Assembly (NCBI GenBank): GCA_020440935.1 | Contig: JAGRNC010000024.1 | Location: 1-13,847, forward strand | Direction of reading: 5' to 3' | DNA from: Leptospiraceae bacterium | Lineage (GTDB): Bacteria > Spirochaetota > Leptospiria > Leptospirales > Leptonemataceae | DNA: 13,847 nucleotides | Part shown: piece after piece, positions 1 to 6,581 of the stretch | Position numbering within the stretch: position 1 is the first letter of the stretch | Layout: every line of letters starts with the position of its first letter | Position numbers and translations under genes: made by a program | Notes under the pieces: model-generated | Seen by the model: the letters and a program-made list of their open reading frames with translations, nothing else | Databases searched by the model: none | Told to the model about the DNA's origin: nothing

Positions 1-1
1 G

Positions 2-121
2 GAACTAATACTGAAGGGCGATGGTCCCATTGTTTCTGTGGTGGGTAATTGGACCTGGAACGATTCGTCCATGCCCGAACTCCCCTCCTATTTTGATCGG
101 TTTGGTTACCAGGAATCCTAG
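2..121 (+). CDS. C-terminal fragment of an unrecognised protein
   Basis: An open frame enters from the left edge and ends at TAG 119-121, giving the last 39 residues of a protein whose start lies outside the window. The other two plus-strand frames are closed within the first 50 bases, so this is the only frame that could continue from upstream. The tail has a hydrophobic stretch (PIVSVVGNW) followed by a Trp/Asp/Ser/Pro/Tyr-rich end. I do not recognise a family from this piece. It points the same way as the transporter gene that starts 63 bases later. Confidence 0.45.
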   Translation, partial: ELILKGDGPIVSVVGNWTWNDSSMPELPSYFDRFGYQES

Positions 122-184
122 ATCCGCGAGGCCATGCATAGCCGAGCTCGCAGTACTTTGACGTTTTCTTGATCGCAGGCCCCG

Positions 185-1807
185 ATGCCAGCAATGTTGG
201 TCATGGAAGGCGCGGTTGGGTTTGAGATATTCTTTAAAAGTACGGAGCTACTGGTAACAACAGCCATTATTCTGCTGGGTCTGTTATTTGGGCGCCTGCA
301 GATCAAAGGAGTGGGATTTGGAAGCTCCGGCGTTTTAATCATAGCCATGGTGGGCGGCTACTTCTTCCAATTTGAGCCAATCCCCATTCTCCAGGACTTT
401 GGTATTGTTTTGTTTCTTCTATGCGTAGGCCTGGAAGCAGGTCCGGGATTTTTCCGTGCCTTTAAAAAACATGGCCGCTCCTTCGTCACCAATGTCATAG
501 TCCTGCTTGCCATCGCCGGAGTGTTCACGGTACTCTTGTTATGGGTTTCCGGCACGAATCCAGGAATCGGACTCGGTCTATTTGCAGGCTCCTTCACATC
601 CAGCCCGGCCCTGATCAGCGCCATGCAATTCAACCCCGAACGCGATGTGATTTTTGGCTATGGTCTTGCTTATCCATTTGGTCTTCTTGGCGTCATCGTA
701 TTCATCAACGTGGCCATGAAAATGCTCCGAAGTCGAATGGATGCAGAACTGGCAGGTCGCACATCCATGCACTCCTCCGTGTATAGACTGGAAGAGAAAA
801 AGCTTAACGGAAAGATGATCAAGCAACTGACCGTGTTCCAGGAAAATGAAGTAGTAATTACCGGCATCATGCGCGATGGAACGCTACTACCGGCCAGTGG
901 AAAAAGCAATCTGGTGATCGGCGATCTACTGCGCCTGGAAGGCAAAAAAGAGAACGTGGAACGAACCGGAAATGCCATTGGATCGATTGTGGACCAGCCC
1001 ATCAATCTGGACGGCGATCTGGGAATGCGAAGTATCGCCGTGGAAAATATGGGAGTGATCAACCGTACATTAAAGGAACTGGGAATTCGCCTCCGCTTCA
1101 ATGCTTCTATTGCCAGGATTGTGCGATCGGATCTTGAACTATTTCCGGCCCAGGATCTACGTCTGGCCTACGGCGATGTAGTGCATGCCGTGGGCAGCCC
1201 CTTTCAACTACAGCAACTGGAACTGTTTCTGGGGCGAGAGCATGGGGTCGCGCCCAGGGTGGATATTACTTCTATTGCCGCCACACTGTTTCTCGCTTTC
1301 TTGATCGGGGGTATCATCATCCCCATTCCGGGTATGGGCCCTTTTTCCCTGGGCCTGGCCGGCGGGGCGCTGGTTAGCGGATTGCTGTTTGGCCACTTTG
1401 GTAGAATTGGAAACTTCATCGGCCGATTTCCCAGAAGCGCCACTCATGTACTAAAAGACCTGGGCCTGGCATTGTTCTTTGTGCAGGTTGGCTTCGATAC
1501 CGGCCAGAGCTTCATCGATAATCTGGGTCCGGATGCGCTATACTACGCTGCCTTTGCAGTGCTGCTGGCCGTGGTTCCCATGGCCGGAAGCCTACTAATC
1601 GGGCATTTTATTCTGAAGATTTCCGTCAGCGAATGCTTTGGTGTCATCTGCGGAGGAATGACATTCACGCCGGGGCTGGATGTAATCCGAACAGTGGATG
1701 ATTCGGAAAAACCCGTGGTGGCCTACTCGTCGGTGTATCCAGTGAGTTTGATCCTGATTATTGCTCTGGTGCAGGGGATGCACCTGGCGCTGGCGGCGCT
1801 ACAATAG
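185..1807 (+). CDS. AspT/YidE/YbjL-family membrane antiporter with two TrkA-C (RCK_C) domains
   Basis: A 540-residue inner-membrane protein with the duplicated architecture of the aspartate:alanine exchanger family. A first hydrophobic half spans about residues 20-182. Two soluble RCK_C/TrkA-C domains follow at about 197-262 and 283-350, and a second hydrophobic half covers about 360-540. The two halves carry related signature loops: AGSFTSSPALISA at about 134-146 and GGMTFTPGLDV at about 490-500. The length is normal for the family. Known members exchange amino acids or dicarboxylates or are uncharacterised (YidE, YbjL), so the substrate cannot be named. ATG 185 is preceded only by a weak AGG at 177-179; ATG 194 and ATG 203 are possible later starts with no better ribosome site. 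The downstream gene is convergent and I see no strong terminator between them. The TrkA-C domains suggest ligand gating, which is inference. Confidence 0.88.
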   Translation: MPAMLVMEGAVGFEIFFKSTELLVTTAIILLGLLFGRLQIKGVGFGSSGVLIIAMVGGYFFQFEPIPILQDFGIVLFLLCVGLEAGPGFFRAFKKHGRSFVTNVIVLLAIAGVFTVLLLWVSGTNPGIGLGLFAGSFTSSPALISAMQFNPERDVIFGYGLAYPFGLLGVIVFINVAMKMLRSRMDAELAGRTSMHSSVYRLEEKKLNGKMIKQLTVFQENEVVITGIMRDGTLLPASGKSNLVIGDLLRLEGKKENVERTGNAIGSIVDQPINLDGDLGMRSIAVENMGVINRTLKELGIRLRFNASIARIVRSDLELFPAQDLRLAYGDVVHAVGSPFQLQQLELFLGREHGVAPRVDITSIAATLFLAFLIGGIIIPIPGMGPFSLGLAGGALVSGLLFGHFGRIGNFIGRFPRSATHVLKDLGLALFFVQVGFDTGQSFIDNLGPDALYYAAFAVLLAVVPMAGSLLIGHFILKISVSECFGVICGGMTFTPGLDVIRTVDDSEKPVVAYSSVYPVSLILIIALVQGMHLALAALQ

Positions 1808-1869
1808 GTCGATGGCGGTCCCTTCGCCGTATAGGTCAACAGGCTGTAATCTGGAAGCAGGCCCGGGAT

Positions 1870-2370
1870 CTACAATCCACGGGGTCTTTCTACGCGGGAG
1901 CGTAAACGGAACATGTAATCCTTGTACATGTCGTAGCTTTCAATAATGAAACTCAGGTTACTGCAAAATCGAACAACATGCGTTAGAAATAGATAGCGCA
2001 CCGGACGCACTACTTTGCCATCTTCCATCTGCGCGCGAAGCACGGCCTTGATCTTTCCCAGAAACAGGGAACGGGTATCGTGATCGTAATACCCTTCCCG
2101 GCGATAGCGACAGGTGGCCAGCTCATCGATAAATCCCCGGGCATAGAAATAGAAGAACTCCGGGTCTTCCTCGGCTCGCCTGCGATCTTTTTCAGAGAAA
2201 GTGTTTAGATAGGTCCACAGAAGGGTAATGCGCGAAGCGCGGCCTGCATCCCCCAGCTTTTCCAGCGCTTCTTTGTAGAAATCTGAAGCCAGGGCATATT
2301 CCACAAAGGCCATCCAGGATTCAATACTGGCTTCTACAGTCTGAAATCTAGTAATATCCTGATTGGTCAT
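1870..2370 (-). CDS. Conserved-looking hypothetical protein, 166 residues
   Basis: The reading frame is open far upstream (to 2748), but that part lies antisense to the enolase start. I therefore place the start at ATG 2370-2368, giving 166 residues. The product looks soluble and alpha-helical, rich in Arg, Tyr, Phe and acidic residues, with no signal peptide or membrane span. It has two cysteines (residues 87 and 136) that form no recognisable metal motif, and I recognise no family. No good Shine-Dalgarno precedes the ATG, which weakens the start call. The gene is convergent with the transporter and diverges from eno across 129 bases of AT-rich DNA that must hold promoters for both. It could be a lineage-specific regulatory or structural protein; nothing in the sequence decides this. 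Confidence 0.65.
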   Translation of the reverse strand: MTNQDITRFQTVEASIESWMAFVEYALASDFYKEALEKLGDAGRASRITLLWTYLNTFSEKDRRRAEEDPEFFYFYARGFIDELATCRYRREGYYDHDTRSLFLGKIKAVLRAQMEDGKVVRPVRYLFLTHVVRFCSNLSFIIESYDMYKDYMFRLRSRVERPRGL

Positions 2371-2489
2371 GGCCGGCAGAATCAGTCTGTCACAGTATTT
2401 GTTTTTTTCAACCTTAATTGGAAACGATGCGAAAAAAGCAAAATATGAAGTTGCTTTACCGGTGCCTTTGACAGCAAATTCTGGAATTC

Positions 2490-2495
2490 GGAGGA
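2490..2495 (+). promoter_or_regulatory. Strong ribosome binding site for enolase
   Basis: GGAGGA lies 4-5 bases before ATG 2500. It is one of the best Shine-Dalgarno matches in the window and fixes the enolase start. The AT-rich DNA at about 2395-2455 just upstream probably holds the promoter. The best pair I can draw there (TTGGAA at 2418-2423, AAATAT at 2441-2446, 17-base spacer) is too poor to call. Confidence 0.75.
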
Positions 2496-2499
2496 AACC

Positions 2500-3801
2500 A
2501 TGCCATATACAGAGGAACTGACTATTGCCGACATTCGAGCCAGAGAGATTCTGGACTCCCGGGGCAACCCCACGGTGGAAGTGGATGTACTTCTGGAGGA
2601 CGGAACCGTTGGAAGAGCGGCCGTTCCATCCGGAGCCAGTACCGGCGATTTTGAAGCGGTGGAGCTTCGAGACGGCCAGCCCGATCGATACCAGGGAAAA
2701 GGAGTCATGAAAGCCGTTCAGAATGTAGAGGAAAAAATAACGCCTCAATTACTGGATCGTAACGTATTTCGACAAAAAGAAAACGATCGATTGATGATCG
2801 AATTGGACGGTACAGAAAACAAAGGAAGCATCGGCGCCAATGCAATCCTGGGAGTCAGCCTTGCCATGGCCCGGGCAGCCTCCACAGCTATCGGACTGCC
2901 GCTGTACCGGTATCTGGGCGGACCTTCGGCGGGCACCCTTCCCGTTCCCATGATGAACATTATCAATGGCGGCGCCCATGCCGACAACTCCGTGGACTTT
3001 CAGGAATTTATGATTATGCCTGTGAAGTTCGATTCCTTTAGAGAAGCGCTTCGCGCCGGGGCCGAGATTTTTCACAGCCTGAAAAAGGTGCTCCATGATC
3101 GTGGCCTATCCACAGCCGTGGGCGACGAGGGAGGTTTTGCGCCAAATCTAAAATCCAGCGAAGAGGCCATCGAGGTAATTCTACAAGCCATCGAAAAAGC
3201 TTCCTATCGTCCTGGAGAGCAGGTGTACATCGGTCTGGATTGCGCCAGCTCCGAATTCTACGACAAGGCCTCCGGTAAGTACAACTACGAAGGCGCTCCC
3301 CGTAGCGCGGAAGAAATGGTTTCCGTTCTGGAAAACCTGGCCTCTCGCTACCCCATTCGCTCCATTGAAGACGGACTGGATCAAGATGACTGGGATGGCT
3401 GGAAGAAACTCACCGATGCACTGGGCAAGAAGGTACAGCTAGTGGGCGATGACCTGCTGGTAACCAATACAAAACGCCTTAAGAAAGCCATCGATGCAAA
3501 GATTGCAAATTCCATCTTGATCAAAGTGAATCAAATTGGTTCGCTGACAGAGACTCTGGAAGCGATCGACATGGCGCGACAATCCCGGTATACTTCCGTG
3601 ATTAGCCATCGATCCGGAGAAACCGAGGATGTGACGATTGCCCACATTGCAGTGGCCACCGGAGCAGGTCAGATTAAAACCGGCTCACTATCCCGCACCG
3701 ATCGTGTAGCCAAATACAACGAACTGCTTCGAATCGAAGAAGATCTGGGCAGCGAAGCATTCTATCCTGGCGAGCAGGCTTTCTTTAATCTGCTTCCGTA
3801 G
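2500..3801 (+). CDS. eno: Enolase (phosphopyruvate hydratase)
   Basis: Cytoplasmic enzyme that converts 2-phosphoglycerate to phosphoenolpyruvate in glycolysis and gluconeogenesis. At 433 residues it has the standard bacterial length. The hallmarks are intact. The N-terminal loop reads PSGASTG (43-49). Glu169 (FQEFMIMP) and Glu210 (GDEGGFAP) match the active-site acids. Asp247, Glu290 (SIEDGL) and Asp317 (GDDLL) match the magnesium ligands. Lys342 (LIKVNQIG) is the catalytic base, SHRSGETED (369-377) is the conserved loop, and Lys393 (QIKTGS) binds substrate. The start is fixed by a strong GGAGGA site. It is the first gene of a plus-strand cluster: the FtsB-like gene begins 9 bases after its stop and clpP follows, so the three are probably co-transcribed. 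Confidence 0.98.
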   Translation: MPYTEELTIADIRAREILDSRGNPTVEVDVLLEDGTVGRAAVPSGASTGDFEAVELRDGQPDRYQGKGVMKAVQNVEEKITPQLLDRNVFRQKENDRLMIELDGTENKGSIGANAILGVSLAMARAASTAIGLPLYRYLGGPSAGTLPVPMMNIINGGAHADNSVDFQEFMIMPVKFDSFREALRAGAEIFHSLKKVLHDRGLSTAVGDEGGFAPNLKSSEEAIEVILQAIEKASYRPGEQVYIGLDCASSEFYDKASGKYNYEGAPRSAEEMVSVLENLASRYPIRSIEDGLDQDDWDGWKKLTDALGKKVQLVGDDLLVTNTKRLKKAIDAKIANSILIKVNQIGSLTETLEAIDMARQSRYTSVISHRSGETEDVTIAHIAVATGAGQIKTGSLSRTDRVAKYNELLRIEEDLGSEAFYPGEQAFFNLLP

Positions 3802-3810
3802 CCTGTTTCC

Positions 3811-4284
3811 ATGACCAAACGTCTGCCTTTCCGAGTAGCGCTAATCTGGCTGGCCCTGGCTGGCCTGGGTTACGTGCTACTGCTCGGAGAGGCAGGCCTG
3901 TTTCACCGAAAAGATCTTCAAAGCCGATTGGCCCTTATGCAACAGGAGATCGAAGAGCTAAAAACCGAGAATCGGCTATTGCGAGAGAATTACTATCTAC
4001 TCCGGCAGGGAAACACAGAAAATAGGGAGCAGCAAGACCAGAAGGCTATTATACTGAAATTCGACAAAGAAGAGCCCCGCAGCGAACCAGAAACCGAACT
4101 CCATTTGAGTAGCCTGGACCAGGCTCGTGCACTGTATGGTTTTGGAGCCTTTTTCGGATGCCTGGTTGCAGTGGCCCTGTCCATTGCCTGGGAGCGAAAA
4201 CGCGGACTGGCAAGCGCCGGGACAGATGAAATTCGGTTGCCCCCTGAATCCGATTCAGCCAATAAGAACGAGAATCGGTCCTGA
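3811..4284 (+). CDS. FtsB/DivIC-like septum formation initiator protein with an extra membrane segment
   Basis: A 157-residue protein that begins like FtsB/DivIC. It has a short basic N-terminus, a membrane segment at about 8-26, the GEAGLFH turn at about 26-32, and a leucine/glutamate-rich coiled coil at about 34-66 with the typical IEELKTENRLLREN pattern. FtsB/DivIC proteins bridge FtsL and FtsQ in the division complex, with the coiled coil outside the inner membrane. This protein is longer than the roughly 90-120 residues usual for the family. It continues with a polar linker, a second hydrophobic stretch at about 108-127, and a charged tail. With two membrane spans the tail would return to the cytoplasm. 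It starts 9 bases after the enolase stop with no clear Shine-Dalgarno, suggesting translational coupling. The family call rests on pattern rather than on invariant residues. Confidence 0.72.
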   Translation: MTKRLPFRVALIWLALAGLGYVLLLGEAGLFHRKDLQSRLALMQQEIEELKTENRLLRENYYLLRQGNTENREQQDQKAIILKFDKEEPRSEPETELHLSSLDQARALYGFGAFFGCLVAVALSIAWERKRGLASAGTDEIRLPPESDSANKNENRS

Positions 4285-4295
4285 GGGCCCATTTG

Positions 4296-4300
4296 AGAGG
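4296..4300 (+). promoter_or_regulatory. Ribosome binding site for clpP
   Basis: AGAGG lies five bases before ATG 4306, in the 21-base gap after the FtsB-like stop codon. It supports the clpP start and independent translation initiation within the cluster. Confidence 0.65.
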
Positions 4301-4305
4301 AAACT

Positions 4306-4890
4306 ATGAGTAAAACCAGCGATCTACTGGACCAGTTTAATCCCGTTCACTCGGAGATTGATCGCAAATTTCTGGAAAAGCGACAGATTTATCTATGGGG
4401 AGGAGTAGACGACGATTCGGCCCGCTACCTCATCGATCGCCTTCTTTACCTGGAAGCCCTGGAGCCCGGAAAAGATATTACGATGTTTATCAATAGCCCC
4501 GGCGGTGTAATTACCTCGGGAATGGCCGTCGTGGATACAATGAATATGATCACATCCGATGTATCCACAGTATGTATGGGCCTGGCCGCCAGTATGGGCG
4601 CGGTGCTTCTAACCGTAGGAGCGAAAGGCAAACGCAAAGCCTGGCCTCATGCACGCATCATGATTCACCAGCCATTGATCAGCGGACAGATTGTTGCGCC
4701 TGCCATTGACATCAAGATCCACGCCGAAGAGATTCGAAAGACTCGCGAAGAGATCAACCGAATCATCGCAGACACGACTGGAAAGCCGCTGGAGCAAGTA
4801 GAAACCGACACCGATCGTGACTTCTATCTGACAGCGGAAGAAGGCGTGAAGTATGGAATCATCGATTCCATCATGGACACATTTGACTGA
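4306..4890 (+). CDS. clpP: ATP-dependent Clp protease proteolytic subunit
   Basis: A 194-residue serine peptidase (family S14) that forms the double-ring proteolytic chamber served by ClpX or ClpA/ClpC unfoldases in the cytoplasm. The catalytic triad is visible: Ser96 in GLAASMGAVLL, His121 in MIHQPL, and Asp172 in the DTDRD segment (168-172) by alignment with E. coli Asp171. The oxyanion-side motif FINSPGGVITSGMAV (61-75) is present. Compared with E. coli ClpP, the loop after HQPL is two residues longer and reads ISGQIVAPAIDI. I recall this form from one paralogue in genomes that carry more than one clpP. No long propeptide is evident. It is the last gene of the eno cluster and is followed by a hairpin. 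Whether the genome has a second clpP cannot be seen here. Confidence 0.96.
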   Translation: MSKTSDLLDQFNPVHSEIDRKFLEKRQIYLWGGVDDDSARYLIDRLLYLEALEPGKDITMFINSPGGVITSGMAVVDTMNMITSDVSTVCMGLAASMGAVLLTVGAKGKRKAWPHARIMIHQPLISGQIVAPAIDIKIHAEEIRKTREEINRIIADTTGKPLEQVETDTDRDFYLTAEEGVKYGIIDSIMDTFD

Positions 4891-4900
4891 GAATTAGAAA

Positions 4901-4945
4901 GCCGGCTTCTGCGAGCATTAGAGGCCGGCCCTTTCCCTTCTATTC
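4901..4945 (+). terminator. Probable terminator after clpP
   Basis: An inverted repeat of 10 pairs (4901-4910 with 4920-4929, one G-T wobble) closes a 9-base loop eleven bases after the clpP stop codon. It is followed by a pyrimidine-rich stretch rather than a clean T run. Strength is therefore moderate, but the position at the end of the cluster fits. Confidence 0.6.
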
Positions 4946-5088
4946 ACTTCTCTGCACGCACTTTCTTTTCTTATCAGCACTTCACTTTCTTATCCGCGCC
5001 GGGACTGATTTCGGTGTGCGCTCAGAGCGAACCGATTCGCAATAGATTGTGCGTATCAGGAAGGGACATGGACGGCCTATGCAAAGCC

Positions 5089-5157
5089 GCGTAGCACTAC
5101 AGCACATTACGCGTAGCATTGCAGCACATTGCTGATGCTGCTGATGCGGCTGACCGG
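5089..5157. repeat. Short tandem repeats in the convergent spacer
   Basis: Two adjacent 22-base units (5089-5110 and 5111-5132) match at 19 of 22 positions. They run directly into three 9-base units of the form GCTGATGCT / GCTGATGCG / GCTGACCGG (5131-5157). The array sits between the clpP terminator and the end of the EIIA gene. I see no open frame worth calling and no RNA gene in the 275 bases between these genes; the first part (about 4930-4990) is pyrimidine-rich. Confidence 0.7.
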
Positions 5158-5165
5158 CTATTTGC

Positions 5166-5648
5166 TCAGCCTGCAGTGCTTTCTTCGATTAAAAGATTGA
5201 TGCTCTCTGCATCGGGAGCGGCCAGAATCTTCTTTCGGAAAGATTCATCGTTGAACATGCGCGCGATGGAGGCCAGGGTTTTGATGTGGCGATCAAATCG
5301 ATTACGGGGCATCAAAAGGAGCACTACAATCTGGACAGGCTCATCGTCCACCGCTTGAAATTCCAGCGGCGAGGGCAGCGTTGCCAGACTAACCACAACG
5401 TCTTCTACCCATTCCGACGAGCAATGTGGTATGGCGACGCCAAGGCCAATGCCCGTGGACATGGAAACTTCCCTCTCACGTAGCGCTTCCCAGATCTTCT
5501 CTTCGTTAGGTTCCATCGCCGTGTTCACTACGGTGCGATGAAGAAGGTCCCGCAAGAACTCAAGCTTATCGGGACTATGTTCCTCGAAACGAAAGATATT
5601 GGAAGGATTGAGGAGTTCCTGGAGTTCCATGCCGGCTAACGAATGCAT
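5166..5648 (-). CDS. PTS EIIA (fructose/Ntr-type, PtsN-like) protein
   Basis: A 160-residue cytoplasmic protein of the PTS EIIA type 2 domain. It opens with the family's usual start, ELQELLNPSNI. The phospho-accepting histidine is His75 in GLGVAIPHC, followed by the core strand VVVSLATL and the PVQIVVLLLMP segment at about 104-114. There is no permease or HPr domain, so it is a stand-alone EIIA. Such proteins are usually regulatory (nitrogen or potassium signalling through PtsP-NPr) rather than sugar-transporting. ATG 5648 comes 9 bases after the stop of the Cys-rich gene. An internal ATG at 5630 (residue 7) matches the family N-terminus better, but neither has a convincing ribosome site. It is the last gene of the minus-strand run, so it probably shares a transcript with the Cys-rich and PilZ genes. 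Confidence 0.88.
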   Translation of the reverse strand: MHSLAGMELQELLNPSNIFRFEEHSPDKLEFLRDLLHRTVVNTAMEPNEEKIWEALREREVSMSTGIGLGVAIPHCSSEWVEDVVVSLATLPSPLEFQAVDDEPVQIVVLLLMPRNRFDRHIKTLASIARMFNDESFRKKILAAPDAESINLLIEESTAG

Positions 5649-5657
5649 TCCCGTGGG

Positions 5658-5954
5658 TCAGCTACGATGCGCCGGCTTCTTGACGGTGTAGATCTCGTCT
5701 TTGATTGGAAGCTCTTTTTTGAGGTTCTTGATGTAAGGCAGAAGGTCGCCCATCTCTTTGTAATGCTCGCAATTGGGCATCATTCGACGTGCAACAGTGA
5801 AATATTTGTACAGCTTTTCCTCGCCGGAACGCTTGGACCATTTCTTCTTGTTGCAACGAACTCTGAGGATGTATTTATCCTGCTCTGCTTCGTATTGACG
5901 AACCACGATGCAATGAGCACAGTTGGCGCAGTATACTTTTTCGCCGGTAGACAT
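5658..5954 (-). CDS. Small cysteine-rich (CxxCxxC) probable metal-binding protein
   Basis: A 98-residue basic soluble protein with an N-terminal CxxCxxC cluster (Cys9, Cys12, Cys15 in YCANCAHC) plus Cys34 (RVRCNKKKW) and Cys62 (MPNCEHY). This looks like a zinc ribbon or other metal site. The rest is rich in Lys, Arg and Tyr. I believe similar proteins occur in spirochaetes, but I cannot assign a function. The start is well supported: AGGGAG (5965-5960 on the minus strand) lies five bases before ATG 5954. It follows the PilZ gene by 53 bases and precedes the EIIA gene by 9, so it belongs to that transcription unit. RNA or DNA binding is plausible from its basic character, as inference only. 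Confidence 0.75.
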   Translation of the reverse strand: MSTGEKVYCANCAHCIVVRQYEAEQDKYILRVRCNKKKWSKRSGEEKLYKYFTVARRMMPNCEHYKEMGDLLPYIKNLKKELPIKDEIYTVKKPAHRS

Positions 5955-5959
5955 AATGA

Positions 5960-5965
5960 CTCCCT
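5960..5965 (-). promoter_or_regulatory. Ribosome binding site for the Cys-rich gene
   Basis: AGGGAG on the minus strand, five bases upstream of ATG 5954. It decides the start of the 98-residue protein. Confidence 0.65.
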
Positions 5966-6007
5966 GAAATCGGTTGAAAGGTCATACTCCAAAAAAGGCC
6001 GCGTAGG

Positions 6008-6385
6008 TCAAGGCTTCTTCCGATCCTTATCGAAAAAGTTGGTATGAATATAGTGCTGAATCCGCTCCAGGAGCTCTTCATCGGGATTCAGAAAAGCCAG
6101 GCCTACGTATTTTCCGGACACCCGGCTCACCTCGCCTTCAAACTCCACATGCCGATCCAGAAGTTTGAAACGGATCTGAACTTTGTCTCCCTGATACAGG
6201 GTAGACCGACTGGTAAAGGAAAGTCCCCCGATTCCGATGTCTACCAGCTGACAGGCATGCCAGGTGGGATTTCCCTGCATGCAGAATTCCGCATCTGCCT
6301 GGATCTGTGCTCTGGCCTTCTTTCTCTTCTGCTGGGCCGGATCCCGGAAATGCAAAGAATCGTTAAAGAATGATCCTCCGCTCAT
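6008..6385 (-). CDS. PilZ-domain protein (probable c-di-GMP receptor)
   Basis: A 125-residue protein that is essentially one PilZ domain. The arginine motif RxxxR is present at 21-25 (RKKAR). The second motif is at 49-54 (DIGIGG), where the usual serine of D/NxSxxG is a glycine. The following strands (QGDKVQIRFKL, VEFEGEVSRVSGKYVGLAFL) match the PilZ beta-barrel, and a C-terminal helix follows (DEELLERIQHYI). PilZ domains bind cyclic di-GMP and change the activity of partner proteins. The gene lies 196 bases downstream of a processive GT2 glycosyltransferase that has no PilZ domain of its own, a natural partner. It heads the PilZ, Cys-rich, EIIA subset. Only a weak AGGTG precedes ATG 6385. 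c-di-GMP binding is expected but not certain given the Ser-to-Gly change. Confidence 0.88.
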   Translation of the reverse strand: MSGGSFFNDSLHFRDPAQQKRKKARAQIQADAEFCMQGNPTWHACQLVDIGIGGLSFTSRSTLYQGDKVQIRFKLLDRHVEFEGEVSRVSGKYVGLAFLNPDEELLERIQHYIHTNFFDKDRKKP

Positions 6386-6508
6386 GCACCTATGGAAAGA
6401 TCCGGGGTGGCCCTGTCAAAAGCAATCCCCGGTTCTGAGATAATTCTGTAATGATGGCTGACCATGGGGCCTGCCCTGGATTTGAAATGGCTGGGGTGCG
6501 GTCTGATA

Positions 6509-6543
6509 CCGAAAATAGCGGCCCCCGAGGAGCCGCCGAAAAT
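6509..6543 (-). terminator. Possible hairpin in the GT2-PilZ spacer
   Basis: In the 196-base gap between the glycosyltransferase stop and the PilZ start, GCGGC (6518-6522) pairs with GCCGC (6532-6536) around a GC-rich loop. Copies of CCGAAAAT at 6509-6516 and 6536-6543 flank it. On the minus strand it is followed by TATTTTC, a poor T-run. It may attenuate or process the transcript. I see no other feature in this gap and no small gene. Confidence 0.3.
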
Positions 6544-6581
6544 TCTGCTGCGACCGAAGAAGTTCTATGAACCTGCGAATC

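Noticed and set aside
670..1101. 143-residue minus-strand frame inside the transporter gene
   Set aside because: It is a shadow of a well-supported transporter frame, with Arg/Ser/Pro-rich low-information composition and no ribosome site or motif.
2371..2748. Upstream extension of the minus-strand hypothetical gene to 292 residues
   Set aside because: The added part lies antisense to the first 249 bases of enolase and the AT-rich promoter region, and its residues look unlike the rest; the start at 2370 is more sensible.
5089..5157. CRISPR array
   Set aside because: The units abut with no spacers, are only 22 and 9 bases long, and no cas gene is present.
5643..6047. 134-residue plus-strand frame over the Cys-rich gene
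   Set aside because: The minus-strand gene has a strong ribosome site and a cysteine motif; the plus frame has neither.
6386..6420. TTGACA promoter on the minus strand just upstream of the PilZ gene
   Set aside because: The -35 match is exact (complement at 6414-6419), but no acceptable -10 box lies at the right distance and the start codon follows too closely.
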